A stretch of 64,000 nt of DNA from Megascapheus bottae (lineage: Eukaryota; Chordata; Mammalia; Rodentia; Geomyidae). The stretch is from contig JANJXV010000014.1 in NCBI GenBank assembly GCA_024803745.1, positions 4,047,001-4,111,000 on the forward strand. Reading direction: 5' to 3'. Under the pieces are notes generated by a model that saw nothing but the letters and a program-made list of their open reading frames with translations, was not told the DNA's origin and made no database searches. A program made the translations under genes and the position numbers. This document shows, piece by piece, positions 24,985 to 37,866 of this stretch (the stretch's first letter is position 1; each line of letters starts with the position of its first letter).

Positions 24985-25640
24985 TTAGAATGATGATGAA
25001 CAGTTACATAAGTAAGGTAATGAGTACATTTTTTTACATTTCTTTTTTTAATTGACCCAAATCAAATTTATTTCCCTTCATTATACTATGATAAATGATC
25101 TATAGACTTGTAATGAAGATTTGATTAATATTTATAAATTGATTAGGATAGCATATAGGTAATAATCACTGTGCTTTCTAAAAGTGGTGTGTTTATATGA
25201 CAGAATATAATATAATATACTTATTAAAAAGGATAATAAATCTACACTTATTATCATTCAAATTGGTTATAATATATATTCAAGACAAGTAGTTTTCAAA
25301 ATATCACTTGAGAAAGACCTGAAAGGATATATTGAAAATCACTTTTAAATTAAGTGGACATTTGCTATTTCTTTACATTTCTTTTAAAACACTGTAACCC
25401 CCTCTATCATTTTCTTCTGTTTTCCAGTCCCACCCCCCTCCCCCTCTAGATTGCAAATTTCATTTCCAACATAGTGTCTCATGAGTATCATTGGGCACCG
25501 TTGTCCTGCTGTGACTGTGATTCCCTTTACTTCCATGGATCAGATAAGCTTATATAGAAGGAAAAAGAAAAACTAGAACAGAAAGAAAACATAGAAAGAA
25601 TTGGACACAGGACATAATAAGAACCTCTTATTTCCAAGTC
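24985..25640. mobile_element. LINE-1 3' UTR-like element, interrupted
   Basis: taagtaaggtaatgagtaca at 25010 and the C-rich block at 25425-25450 match the same order at 61775-61975. In this copy, 25047-25371 is an insertion. Confidence 0.6.
25033..25385 (-). mobile_element. Putative retrocopied 3' UTR end (unknown parent) with target-site duplication
   Basis: The 14-mer tttacatttctttt occurs at 25033-25046 and 25372-25385. Between them, on the minus strand, 325 bases end with AATAAA (25072-25067), a short spacer and A7. The target cut reads TTTT/AAAA on the minus strand, as for LINE-1 endonuclease. I infer a severely 5'-truncated mRNA retrocopy; the parent gene is not recognised. Confidence 0.65.
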
Positions 25641-26827
25641 TTAGAATTCACAGAAGTAAACAAACACATTGGGATAGGCTGTATGCAAGTGGTTAAAATA
25701 AATTAACTGAAACATAATAGACTCTATAGAAAGTCCAAATAGTATAATCTTTTAGAGATACTAGGTCAAAGTCCCACAAAATCAACACTAAGAAATGAGT
25801 ACATCCAAGTTAGTGACCAAGGAGGAGGGTGCAGAGGAAGAAGAATAGACCAATGAATGATGTGAATGATGTGAGGGGAGATGCAGTCAAGAATGTATAT
25901 ATATATATATATAATATACATATATATATAATATAAATTTATATATATATAGTTTAAAAGTATAAAGGCAAAAATACTGAAAAGAGACCGTGGAAGCTAG
26001 AGTACATAGTTGGAACATGACTAGTTTAAACTTCTTGTTTATGGGTGATAAAAGCTTTAATGAAGATGGCAATGAAAACTGGAAGAAAGAACTGGACCCA
26101 GAAAACACATCAAAAGACAGCAACTGAATTTGGTGTGTGTGACATGCAGCAAATTAAGATTCAGCCTAAAATCTCTCCATCTTGAAAATAAAAGGAAAAC
26201 TTTATTTTCCTATTTTTATGTGATAAGTATTATTATTATAACACTGTACACATTTAATATTTCCCTAGGATAATGTAAGACTAGTCATATTTGGGGATTA
26301 CACTCAGTGCTTTTTCTTAGGCTTTTCACATAAATATCAGAATTGGCCTAAATAAATAATGTGGATATATGGTGTCATCAGTTATGTGTGAAAAAGCCTG
26401 TTTTACATATACTTGACTATTAACATATGGGTTATTATTTTCTTTCTAATTTGGAAGGCACCTTTGGGAGTTGGTTGTTTTGAATATTTCTTCTCATTCT
26501 TGCAGATTCTTTTATTTCTTCATTTGTATCTCATGTATTTATACTGTTTTTCCTTTTTCAACTGATACTATAATTAATGTGTGAGATATTTCATCATATG
26601 GTCTGTTGACCTCTATCATATATTTTGCAAACATATGTTTGTCTACTACTTAATTTCAGATATTGTTTATGTTTTTTTTCCATATTGGAGTTTAAATTTG
26701 AGTTGGCAAATCTAAATGCTTTTCTTATGCCACTGATGTCTTAGAGGTTATGCTGAGAATGTTTTTCCAAATTTCCAAATGAATTTTTTTAGGCTGGTTC
26801 TGGGACTTGAACTGTCCTTGGACACAT
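25641..26827. other. Intergenic, with an (AT)n tract at 25896-25945
   Basis: Only the AT tract is identifiable. Confidence 0.55.
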
Positions 26828-27003
26828 TTTTTTTATTTTTGGTGGGTCTTGGGGCTTGAACTCTGGGTCTGAGCTTCTGCTCAAGGCTACCGCACTACTC
26901 CTTGAGCCACAGCCCAGCTTCCCATTTTCTAGTGATTAATTGGAGATGAGTCTCAAGGTCTTTAGTGCCTGGGCTAGCTTTGAACCACAATCCTCAGATT
27001 TCA
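26828..27003 (-). repeat. B1-like/Geo-like SINE, reverse
   Basis: gtcttggggcttgaactctg, ctagtgattaattggagatg and aatcctcagattt are in reverse order; the B1-like part is truncated. Confidence 0.8.
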
Positions 27004-28331
27004 GTAGTGTTTTTTGGTGTAATGTGGAAAACATGTCCAAATGAAGACCCATTGTCATTATTCTGCTATCCAGTATCTGCTGTGTAACTGCACTTACTTC
27101 ACAATATAAAGAAATAAAGTGATCTGCTACAAAAACACATGATGATGACATTTTAACAGGTAAATGTGATACATATGTGCTGAGAATCTGGAAAATAACA
27201 GTTTTACCACTCAAAATAGATTAGCCAGCAATGACAATCCTCAGAACTTAGGGATTTATTGCCACAAACGATTTCTTTTCTTGTTACAGCACAGCGTCAT
27301 GCCCACTGAGATGGCAGATGGAACGTTCAGAAGCTTCCAGTACCGCTGAGGCAGGAAGATAGGATGGCACAATTTTGCCATGACACTTCTGCTGTTTGGT
27401 TGTCCAAAGACATTCATAAGACTATGCCTTACACCCATTTACTTGATTAATAAAAATTACACTTCAGGCATATGCCCTTAATCAAAAAAATAAAAAGAAA
27501 AGAAAAAACAGTATCAGTGTACCAAACAGTAACATGAAGTTGAACTTAAACATAAAGTTTAGGAAGGGAGTTCAAAATACAAAATTGGCATCTAAAAGAG
27601 AAAACTGTGATGCTCATGTTAATTTGGAAGTCAAAAGGCTAAAGATAGCTGACATTTTCAAAGATGAATTTTCAAAAGAAAAGTTTGTGGAGAAGGGATA
27701 AGACCCCTGGAGGGATATAAACTGTTGCAGAAGGAAAAATAAAGAGAACAAGCAGAGAAGACATTAAATTTGTTCAGGACCAGATAAGCCACGGGAAGGG
27801 AGCGTGTTCAGAATGCTTTTGAGAAGCCAAGAGGAGAGGAAAGTATTTGGCAGATTCTAAGTGTTTTTAAATCTTCCTGAGGAATTAAGAAGAGATTGAT
27901 GGAGGAGTCAATTCTGTTCAGAAATATTGTGGCTAAAGGGAAAAGAAAAGAGTTATTGAGTGCTGGAATAAGTTGAGAATGGAGTTGTTAAAAAGTTTGT
28001 GCTTTTATTTAAGTCTAAAGGAAAACTGACAGCGACTTCGTTCAATGTAGAGGTGCAATTACTGGAAATAGGAGATATAGCATCAAACAGAAATGACTAA
28101 AATGACTAAGTGATACACATTTGGGGGAAAGAAGAAACTAGAGAAATTAAAGAGACAGGGAAAGATAAAGTATAGAATAAAGGAAGGCCATCTTGTCCTT
28201 GGAGGTGGAAAGTTACATAATGGTTGGTATAGATTGGTTGGGAAGATCAGAAATCTATTCAAATGGATGATAGAATGTTTGTAGGCATTGTTGAAAAAGA
28301 AAGATAAGAGATGTAGCAGATCATATGCAGT

Positions 28332-28334
<3 letters not shown>
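27004..28334. other. Intergenic, no gene recognised
   Basis: Purine-rich from about 27540. The reverse open frame at 27256-27438 has no family match. Confidence 0.5.

Positions 28335-28383
<49 letters not shown>
28335..28383. repeat. (CA)24 microsatellite
   Basis: Uninterrupted. Confidence 0.95.
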
Positions 28384-28386
<3 letters not shown>

Positions 28387-29054
28387 CCATAGTTTAGCTA
28401 GAAAGAGCTGCCAAAATAAGTTTTCACTTCCCTTTTGGAAAAGGACTAATCACATGTTTTGCTTAAATGACTATTCTATCTGTTACATTCAGAAAAGTCT
28501 AAACATTGGAAAGCAAGTGGATTTAATATGTCATGTCAACTCAATTGATTAGGAAACCTGCAGTGCAATTGGAAAGGATTATGAAACTCGTTCTAGCTCA
28601 GCAGGAGAGGGCCTTGAGATTGATTAGTAATGTCTGCTTTGAGCCAAGCATAAAGGGTTGATATATTTGCTAACTCTGAAGCCATAACTATAAGTTCTTC
28701 AGTTCAATTTTCTGATATACAAGTCAGAAAAAGGAAGCATTTTGATATCCATCATAGGCTTATATGAAAGTGGAAGAGCCAGACAAAGCCACTATGCTTT
28801 AAGATTAGTTAGCTAAAAGATTTGAACTATTGGAATTTGAGTTGTCAAATAGGAAAATGAGACTCCACTTGTTCCTCTCAAGTTTCAGGTATTTTATTTA
28901 TTCTTTCCTTCCACGTTCACTTCAGACTGGCTTGTAAATATACATTTTGGACTTTATATTCAATTAAACCTACACAATTATCCTGAATTGGTTTTCTGAT
29001 ATTATTTTTAGAAGAAGGGAGACAGTCTGAATTTTAAAAGGTGTCTGTCTACAC
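28384..29054. other. Intergenic, nothing recognised
   Basis: No repeat or gene seen. Confidence 0.55.
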
Positions 29055-29068
29055 ATAAAATGTTTATT

Positions 29069-29272
29069 TTATTTTATTTTTTTGCCAATCTTGGAGCTTG
29101 AACTCTGAGCCTGTGCACTGTTTCTGAGCTTCTTATGCTCAAGGCTAACATATTACTACTTGAGGCAAGGTGCTACGTCTAGCTTTTTCTGTTTATGTGG
29201 TACTGAGTAATAGAACCCAGGGATACATGCATACCAGGCAAGAACTCTACCGCTAAGACACATTCCCAGCCT
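29069..29272 (-). repeat. ID-like dimeric SINE
   Basis: Reverse copy; near-repeat flanks ataaaatgttta and ataaaatatttt suggest a target-site duplication. Confidence 0.85.
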
Positions 29273-29285
29273 ATAAAATATTTTA

Positions 29286-30934
29286 AAAGGTATACTTTTA
29301 GTGAGGGGTAGTAAGAAGACAGGAAGTGAACTCTGTCCCTGTACTTCAGAAGCATTCAAGGCAGAGTACCCAGGGGTCACTATACAGAATATTCCCCATG
29401 GTTCTCAATCCCCATAAGTAGTATAATCATCAACCAATGAATCTAAGAAGAAGATAGAGTATGGTTAGTATAAAAGCTGGACTCTTCCATTACTTCAAAT
29501 TTCCAATACAGTGGAAATAGAAATAAACTATAGGAAACACCCCTCAGAAGGTCTGTTATTTTTTAAAAATATAACTTATTTAAGAATATAACACTTACAG
29601 ATTTTAACATTGTAATTGATTTTTTTGATTAACACTTTCAAAACTAATTTCTGTACTTAGTAGTCACATTTTTGTTTTCTATACTGGCGTTATAAAATTC
29701 CTCTGCTATAGTGTAATGCATTGTTCATATGAAGCTGTTTTGAAAGGAAACACAGTTCTATCTTGATAAGTATCAGAAAATGAACAGATGTTTCCTCATG
29801 TGTTAGCCAAACCCATCCAGAGTTGGTTTTGCTGTCCATGACATACCACCCACCAGAACAGAGTCCAGGACTACAGCACACAGCAAAATGTGTCAACTAA
29901 ACAGTGAGAAAGAAAATAAAACAAAAACTGAAAAACATCAGTCTAATTTTCTTCTGAAAAATAGAACATGTTTCCATCACTTTAGAATTTTCTAGAAGGG
30001 AGGCATCAACTTGTGTTTTATATTGTAGAACACTTGCATAGAGAGAATGAAACTTAGGTGTATTTCTCTTCTGAACAATTGAGAACTCATTTACAAGATG
30101 AGAACCAAAGTAATGAATTTGTTTAAATATATTACATCAAGAAAACCTGTCTACTAGAGCAGTTTCTTGTTACAGTCATCCCAACGTAGCTGTGGAGGTG
30201 GTCTATATTCTTCTTTGGGAAACCTAGACAGGGAATGACACAGAAGAGAAAGTTTCAGGCAGAGGAGACAGTACTGCAGTGTCTAGGGAGGAACAGAAGC
30301 TTAAGATTTCTTTGGGTGTTATCCAGCAGTCCCTGGAGAGGTATAGACAGGAAGAAAAGCAATGGGAGAAAAAAACTCTGACATGGTAAATTCAGAATGT
30401 GTTATGAGCAACAACAGAGGCAAACAAAACATTCTGTTCCTATATTGGTGACAAGATAGGGTAACTACAGATTGTTGAAAAAGAGTAAGCATTACCGGAT
30501 GGTGGTGAGTGGGATTCCTCTAAAGAAGACTAACAAATGGAAAAATCAGAAAAATCATGCTATTCCAGTGTATATTAGCCTAGAACAAGCTAATATCAAC
30601 CACAATGGGAAAACTCCACTGGCCAGAGGGTTACCACCAGTGTATCTTCTATATTAAAGGAAGAAAGTGCTATGAATGGAAACCAGCTATGCTAGTGAAG
30701 ACCACATCCGAATGAACACTCAAATACACTGAACTGGAGCAGAAGGGGAGTCTTAGTGAGAAAGTTAGTAAGGAAACAGATGGCAAGATTTTAAAGGATG
30801 GGAAATTAGTGAGGAATGGGGCAAACAAAGGATATAGACAAGGCTCTACGAAGTATGAAATTACATGAAAACATGAAAGACATTGCTCTCACAAGAAACA
30901 ATAACAAGAGAAAGCTTCTCCTTTTGTCTTCTTG
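29286..30934. other. Intergenic, no gene recognised
   Basis: No family match; the open frame at 30472-30657 lacks domain support. Confidence 0.55.
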
Positions 30935-30940
30935 ATATAG

Positions 30941-31163
30941 TTTTTTTTATTTTTTTATTTTTTTGCCAGTCCTGGGCTTGAGCTCAGGGCTTGAGCACTG
31001 CCCTTGGACTTTTTCAAGGCTAGCACTCTACTACTTGAGCCTCAGCACCACTTCTGGCTTTTTTTTTTTTTTTTTTGCTATGTATGTGGTGCCGAGGAAT
31101 CGAACCCGGGTCTTCGTGCATGCTAGGCAAGCACTCTACCACTAGGCCAAACTCCCGGCCCCA
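30941..31163 (-). repeat. ID-like dimeric SINE, recent copy
   Basis: Close to consensus; atatagtt flanks at 30935-30942 and 31164-31171. Confidence 0.9.
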
Positions 31164-31171
31164 ATATAGTT

Positions 31172-32264
31172 ATTTTTTAAAATCAATTTAATACATTCTG
31201 GTAACAGTTTTAGGCAGGAAAAAAAATGACACGGATTACCAGTTGAGAGCAAGAGATAGAAAAATCAGAAAGAAAACATTACTTGCATTCCTCTGTCTAT
31301 CAATGACACAAGCTTTCAAGATGATAGGCCCAGAAAAAAATAAAGTTTGTTTTTCTTACCAAAAATAAGAAAGACAACGAAGACAAACTGGACATTTCAC
31401 ACACTTTCGGATAGAAAGGAGAAAAAGCATAAATGTATACATCTGACATTCTCCAACTTCTCTTTTGTAAGTACAAGTACAGGACATCTACCAGCAAGAT
31501 AAGAGGCAGAAGTAGGGCTAGACCCTTGGAGAAATGAGAAAATGTACCGCTGATGCACTTAAGAAATCAAGTGAGAAGCAAAAGAACCCTAGTGTGCAAT
31601 CAAGATTTGTAAGGTTTTCTCTGCGTCCATCCACATCCTGGAAGCATGACACTCAAGACTATGAATACAAGGATGTTCTCATCATGGAAAGACCATGGAT
31701 TCCTACATCGATCTTTGTCCCTTTCTTCTTAAACTCCCTGTCATGTCACTAATTGACTAATGCCAGAACTAAATACTTGTGTTCTATCTGAGCAGACAAA
31801 AGCAGATTATCTTCAAACATAGGTAATTATGCAATTCTAGAAGATCCACTCTTGAACTCTCTTAAAGCTCAGTTACTTATCTTTCATGTCACCTAAGGAA
31901 AGCTTCTCATACTATTCAAAATTCATTCCCAAGAAAGTATGTTGAATTAGACCATCACAACATGAGTTTGTCTAGTCAGAAAAGATGTCGAAGGCCCAAT
32001 AGTAAAATCCACCACAGAGTAAGTTTCATCATTTGCTGTCAGTGTGAGCTCTGCTATTTGGTGCCTGGAACAGAATTCATCTCCACAGGCCATCTGTCTT
32101 GGATCTACTCTGTATTATACATTATACTCTGTGTTATACATTATAACAATAGAAAATGTGAGTTGATTGAGTAGTTTTTTGCCCTGACATTTGAGAATTC
32201 CATATATCCTATTTGAACTGAATAGGAGAATAGGATTCTTTCTGTTTGTTTGCATATACTGGTC
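31172..32264. other. Intergenic, no gene recognised
   Basis: No family match. Confidence 0.55.
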
Positions 32265-32430
32265 TTCTGCACACGGTTCCTGAACTTTTGCACTCAAGGC
32301 TAAACATTCTACCACCTAGCTCACAGCTCCACATTCAGTCTTTTTGGTGGTTGGTAGGACATAAGAGGCTAGTGGACATTGCTGCCCAAATTAAGCTTGA
32401 ACTATAATCTTCAGATCTCAGCCCCCTGAA
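32265..32430 (-). repeat. Diverged B1-like/Geo-like SINE
   Basis: gcactcaaggctaaacattc, and cttcagatctcagccccctg at the left-monomer end. Confidence 0.65.
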
Positions 32431-32544
32431 TAAGAAGTAAATAAAGGTCACTGCAAGATTTTTGGCAATATCCATGGGAAATTTGTCTCAGGATGAGCAG
32501 GTTGCAAAATTCATAGATGTCTTAAACATGAATTGGTATAGTAT

Positions 32545-32720
32545 CTGTACACAACCTATACATACACCCTATATTTCATTTTTATTTCTATTAGTGTATT
32601 TTGTACTGCAAAGGGATTTCATTGTGTTATCTCCATACACATAATGTACTTTGATCAAATTCACTCCCTGTGTTACTGTTTCTTATATGCCTTCTCCCAT
32701 TTTTAAGCAATTGTAATGTG
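32545..32720 (-). mobile_element. LINE-1 3' UTR fragment (old)
   Basis: gggatttcattgtgttatct, ccatacacataatgtacttt and gatcaaattcactccctg resemble reverse L1M 3' ends. Confidence 0.55.
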
Positions 32721-34095
32721 TTTCATCATATATGTTAACTCCTGTTTAGTTTACTTATGATACCTAATGCAACACAAATGCTACATAAATCACAACTGTA
32801 TTAAATTTCTTAGGAATAATGATGAGAAAAATCTGTTTACTTCATTTGTACTTTTTTCTTTGATTTGTTGAAATCACAAATACATAGCCCATGTGCACAG
32901 ATATTCACCTGTATATAGATACTATGAATAATCTAGAAAATTACATTATCGAGAAAAACACAAAATGCATACTGCTGTTCAGAACCAGTGAAGATCCTCT
33001 TCTAGTTATGTGCAGTTACCTACTTAGGATCTTCCACAGACAGGCACTTCTTTACAACAGTATCTTTAAAACTGAAAGGTAGTTAGTCTGTGACTAATAC
33101 ATTTTGATTGACAGAATGAAAGAGAGCAGATATGTTTGTGCAAAGTAAACCCCAAACAATTCTTGGCCTTGGACTGACTGGGAGAAAACAAAACTGGAAA
33201 TGGAAGTGAGCAAATGTTTCCAGGCATAAAATATTGTTAGACAAAATAAAATCTGGCAGCAAGGGCTAATAAAGAAAAGGGAGTGGTAGCAGGGATTTGC
33301 TGTTACAAAAAGATACCCTTCAGGGGGAGGAGGATAAAGCAAAGTAGAGTTCGCTTAGATAATGAGACTAAGACTCCATAAAGATGAATGTATCAGTGCT
33401 GAATTCCTCACACTTTGCCTCAGAAGTTGTAGAAATTTAAAAAAATAAGTAAAGGTGGTATGTGTTCTTACAAAAGTAGCAATTATATCAGAAGGGGAAA
33501 ATGAGCACAAGATTTCATATTAAAAGAAATTGTCTTTAGAAAAATTACCTGAAACATGATTTGGATAGAAAGAGACTATGAAAACTTGTGTGTCCAAAAG
33601 AAGAAACAGAGAGCAAGTTGATTGGCTGATTTACACCAGAAATTTATTTAAATTGAGAGGAGAAATAAGGTAGAAAATACAGATGAAAAGGGAGAAAATA
33701 TTGGGCCAGAACTTAGTAGCATGACATGAAGAAAGGTGACTCAATACTACCAGGGATTGGAATAGCTGAAACTTTGTTTGCATTCTTTCCTCCTTGATCT
33801 TATAAATTTGTATGTATTCGGGATGTAAACAATATTGTTACTGACAGAAATGTGTAGAAATGCCTTATGAGTTTGGGGGAAATAAACAATATTCAAAGAC
33901 AATATAAGGCAGGAACAGGTAAGGTTAGTGTTGAGAAAAGTTTGGAGCCAGAGGTGACCTAAAGAAAGTCAATCCCAGAAATCCTAAAGGATGTGTGATG
34001 CTCTCTGATACTGTAGTGAAGCCAGTACAATGTGAAAATGGCTGACTTCCTGCTGCAGACTAATGCAGGCAGAAAAAAAAGCAGAATTTGGTTAA
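32721..34095. other. Intergenic, no gene recognised
   Basis: Purine-rich in parts; unrecognised. Confidence 0.55.
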
Positions 34096-34300
34096 AACTG
34101 GGAGAAGCACAGACTAGAGTTACTAAGTTTTACAGAGGGAAAGAGAGAGAGATGGAAACTTAGAGATTTCACAAGTTTGAAAGTAAAAGTTGGAATAATT
34201 TTAACCAAAGCATATACTGGAAGAGGAAAAGAGGAAAGGAAAATGAAGGAAAATAGTGTGTGACTACAACACGAAAATAGAAGACAGTAATGGTATTTTT
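34096..34300 (+). repeat. Local repeat, copy 1
   Basis: Shares tggaaacttagag, cagaggg-type and gaggaaaagaggaa segments, in the same order, with 36375-36590. Confidence 0.65.
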
Positions 34301-35163
34301 AAGTTCATAAGGTATAATAGAATAAGATGTGGTTGTCATTCTATTATACATTCTACCCAAGGTACTGCTCCCACTGAGAGAAGGCCCAGGGTCTAAGCCT
34401 GTGATGCCTTTGACCTCCTGACTCAGATGATTGATAAAAAAATTAAAGTCCTGGTTTAAATAAATCATTCAGGAGTACCCAGGGTCAGACCCCTGACAAT
34501 TTTCAGGTTTCCAATAAGAGGAGGAGAGTGAAATGCATCCTTAATCAGCCTAAAGAGACAATGTGGGAATGACACAAGGCTATGACCTCCCACCCTTTGT
34601 CACTTTTTTATATTCCCATGCTCCTCTACCACAAAAACCACTCATGTTTCATGAAGTCCATACCTTTCAAAAAGATTTTAAAAGTCTACATAGGACACCT
34701 GGCTTTGGGGAATTACACAGCACTAAAATGTTAGAAAGTTTTCTGAACTCACTATTAGCAAGGGAAATCAGATTTAAAACAACAAAGAAAACTATTAGTG
34801 ATTACAAAAAGGATAAACTTGAGGTCTCAACTCCATGTAAGTGGTATTGAAAGTATACCTATTCGAAACCTCAGCACAAGGCATTTTCAGGAAGGGAGCA
34901 CAACCATGTTGCCTGGGATCCCATTTGACACCAAAACCTCACCCTCATCTCAGAAGCCATTCACTTTCTTCTTCATTCAGGGCCACACACCACGGACAAT
35001 CATGGCCTCTAACACTACAAACTATTATCACATTTTAAAATTTCATTCATTTTGTTCACATTTTTATTCACCTCTGAACTCAACATAAAATTTGCTAATG
35101 TATTCTATCATTCTTATTACATTAAAATGAACATATTAATTGATTATTCACTACTGTACCTTT
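34301..35163. other. Intergenic, no gene recognised
   Basis: Overlapping open frames at 34563-35088 have no recognisable domain. Confidence 0.5.
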
Positions 35164-35178
35164 AAAAAAGCTATCACA

Positions 35179-35368
35179 GGGCTGAGAGTTTGGCCTAGTG
35201 GTAGAGTGCTTGCCTAGCATGCACAAAGACCCATGTTCAATTCCTCAGTACCACATACATAGAAAAAAGCTGGAAATGGTGCTGAGGCTCAAGTGGTAGA
35301 GCTCTAGCCTTGAGAAAGTCCAAGGACGGTGCTCAGGCCCTGAGCTCAAGCCCAGGACTGGCAAAAAA
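35179..35368 (+). repeat. ID-like dimeric SINE with perfect target-site duplication
   Basis: Flanked by 15-base repeats aaaaaagctatcaca at 35164-35178 and 35369-35383. Confidence 0.95.
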
Positions 35369-35383
35369 AAAAAAGCTATCACA

Positions 35384-35720
35384 TATTGCATATTGGTAAC
35401 GTAGCAACAAAATACTAGCATTTTTATTACTTTAAAGTGACACGGGACAGTAGAATAATGGAAAAGACACAAAAGGAGCTAAGTTTGAAAAAATTCTAAG
35501 ATCAGTGTGAGAATGACCATTATCTTAGACCGTGAGGACAGCAGGAATGATAGAGGATGGAGCTGAGGTGTCTGAGTTAGGGATCAATATCATCAAGCAA
35601 GGGACAATGTGAGAAATGAGGGGCCTTGCTCAAGTAGGGAAGACATTCAGCTCATACCCAAGTACTGTCAAAAGACAGCAACAAAAGAGAAGGAAAAAGC
35701 AGGAGAAGGAGCAGCAGAAG

Positions 35721-35724
<4 letters not shown>
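35384..35724. other. Intergenic, nothing recognised
   Basis: No family match. Confidence 0.5.

Positions 35725-35772
<48 letters not shown>
35725..35772. repeat. (CAG)16 trinucleotide repeat
   Basis: 16 perfect AGC units; the poly-Gln and poly-Ala frames through it are unsupported. Confidence 0.95.
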
Positions 35773-35774
<2 letters not shown>

Positions 35775-36289
35775 AGTTCTTTGGTGGTTGCATGCAAGGA
35801 GTGAGATGTTTAAAGCAAAAATATGAACTTTAAAAGTTCATTAGTAAAGGCTACAATGGTGAGTGAAGAGCTCTCAATCCATGAAGGAAAAGGAGTAGAA
35901 GCAGCAGTAGCCTTTTTGGTTATGACAAAATGAAAGGCTGGAGGAAGAAAATGGTTGGAGAGATGAGGAAGGCTGATTACTGAGACCCGGAAGGAGGGCT
36001 ACCTGGTACAGGGTACACAGACAGATCATGAGCAATAATTCTTTGTCATGTTCAGCACAGTGAAACAGCAATGTGGCCTAAACTAAATGCCTTAAAGCAA
36101 TTCCTCTTAGGTGGGAAAGGAAGACACACATTTATTTTTTCCTCTTAAGTTAGACCTTTTTTGACCTGATCAACAAAATACTAGATTTTCTTAAGGATAT
36201 ATGTAGGGATTGGGAAAAGATCATACACATTATTATACATTATATTTCAGAAATAAAAGACAGGAATAGTATGTTAAGTTTGAGTCCTG
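35773..36289. other. Intergenic, nothing recognised
   Basis: No family match. Confidence 0.5.
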
Positions 36290-36600
36290 AAATTTACATA
36301 TACCAATGCATAATATAAGGATTCTTACTGTGTAGAAATGTATATTTGAAATATATATATGTGTATTGGAGAAAAACTGGGAGAAGTACAGATTAGAGAG
36401 TGCAGACAAATACTAGGTTTTACAGAGGGAGAGAGAGATGGAAACTTAGAGAATTCACAAATTTGGAAGTGGAAGTTGGAATCATTTTAACAAAAAGCCT
36501 GTGGCAGAGGAAAAGAGGAAGGGAAGGTGAAAGAAGCAAATATGTGACTACAATTCAGAAATAAAGGACAGTAATGGATCAAGGAGGAAAGAATACAAAT
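36290..36600 (+). repeat. Local repeat, copy 2
   Basis: Its left part (aaggattcttactgtgtaga, then acaaatactaggttttac) recurs at 36675-36780. Its right part recurs at 34096-34300. Confidence 0.7.
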
Positions 36601-36659
36601 CAAGTTTCAGCTATTTCAATCCCTACTAGACTTTGAGCTCTCCTTTCCTCATGCCATAT

Positions 36660-36785
36660 CAATGAACAATATAAGACAAGGATTCTTATTGTATAGAAAT
36701 GTATTTGAAATATACATATATGAAATATGAGCAAACCAGGAGAAGTACAGACTAAAAAGTACAGACAAATACTAGGTTTTATATC
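36660..36785 (+). repeat. Local repeat, copy 3 (partial)
   Basis: acaaggattcttattgtata, gagaagtacagact and acaaatactaggttttat match copy 2 in order. Confidence 0.7.
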
Positions 36786-37866
36786 CATAATGTGATGAGT
36801 AACACATGTCATTTGAAATTGGAAGTTAGAAAAACCCTTAATGGAAGCCCTAATTTTCTGATCTCTGAGGAGAAAGTGAGTCATTGTCATCACTTGAAGT
36901 CAAAGTAGGCAGAAATCATCACTCTGCCTACTTCTCTGAGTCAAGTGAATTAATATGAGTGTATGTACAAAAAAACGTCAAAACACCCCACAAAGAAAAG
37001 CCACAATTACTGCTATGCTTTACCTATCACTTATTAGTTTATTCATCTCCAGTGATCCCACCTCATTCTACACTATAAAATGAATAAGAGCAAGAAAGGC
37101 AAGGTTCTCCCTCTGTAATTTGTAATCTAATCCATTATCAAGGCTGGAAGAAAATAAAAAGGATTAAGGTCAAAAGGAAGTTGACTGTCAAAAAGTTAAA
37201 AGCTATAAATTATGAGCTATGTGGTAAAAAAAATTCCTTTGATTTCAGATTTAAGGAAATGATAGTCACAGAAGTTATGCCGTGTCTATTTTTACATTTT
37301 TCTTAACTCTAAATTTCATCTAGTGGATATCCGTAAAGTATCTGAAAGAAAAATAAACAAATAACTTTGGTGGAGTATTATGCAGTATGTAGCAGCAAAA
37401 CACTCAGAGAAAGCATAAGGGCAAAACCCTATTTAACTAAAACACAACAGAATATCCTCTTCTTAGAACTTTGGTTTAATTCAATTTTGAGAAAATACAG
37501 GAGCCTGAGATTAATAAGTGGGCTTTGGTAATAATATTGGTAATAAAGAAGATAAAGGATGAAATGAGAGAATACAAGAGAAATAGGGGAGGGAAAACGA
37601 GAAGAGAGGGGAGGAAGAAAAGAAAGAAATGGGGAAGCAAAATGTTTCCAAACAATAAGGAAGAGTAAGACACATCTTTCACATTTTGCACTTATTTTAC
37701 TCTCATTTGTTGTTCAATTTCTCCTTACTGAGGGCTAAGTATGTCATGTACTAAGATGTATACAATGCAATTCAAACAGCCAGGTTGTTTCAAATGAAAG
37801 AATTTAAACTCTGCTTCTTTAAAAGCTGGAATGAAATCAGGAAAAATAAGAACTGAGGTTTAATCA
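36786..37866. other. Intergenic, no gene recognised
   Basis: No family match. Confidence 0.5.

Noticed and set aside
27256..27438. Minus-strand frame followed by AATAAA, possibly a retrocopy
   Set aside because: No poly(A) tail follows the signal, no flanking duplication, and the peptide is not recognised.
28083..28552. Cys-Val and Thr-His repeat frames
   Set aside because: Translations of a CA microsatellite.
34563..35088. Cluster of open frames of 65-96 codons
   Set aside because: No start context, domain or splice structure; overlapping frames contradict each other.
35609..35833. Poly-Gln/poly-Ala open frames
   Set aside because: Created by (CAG)16; no domain on either side and two frames are equally open.
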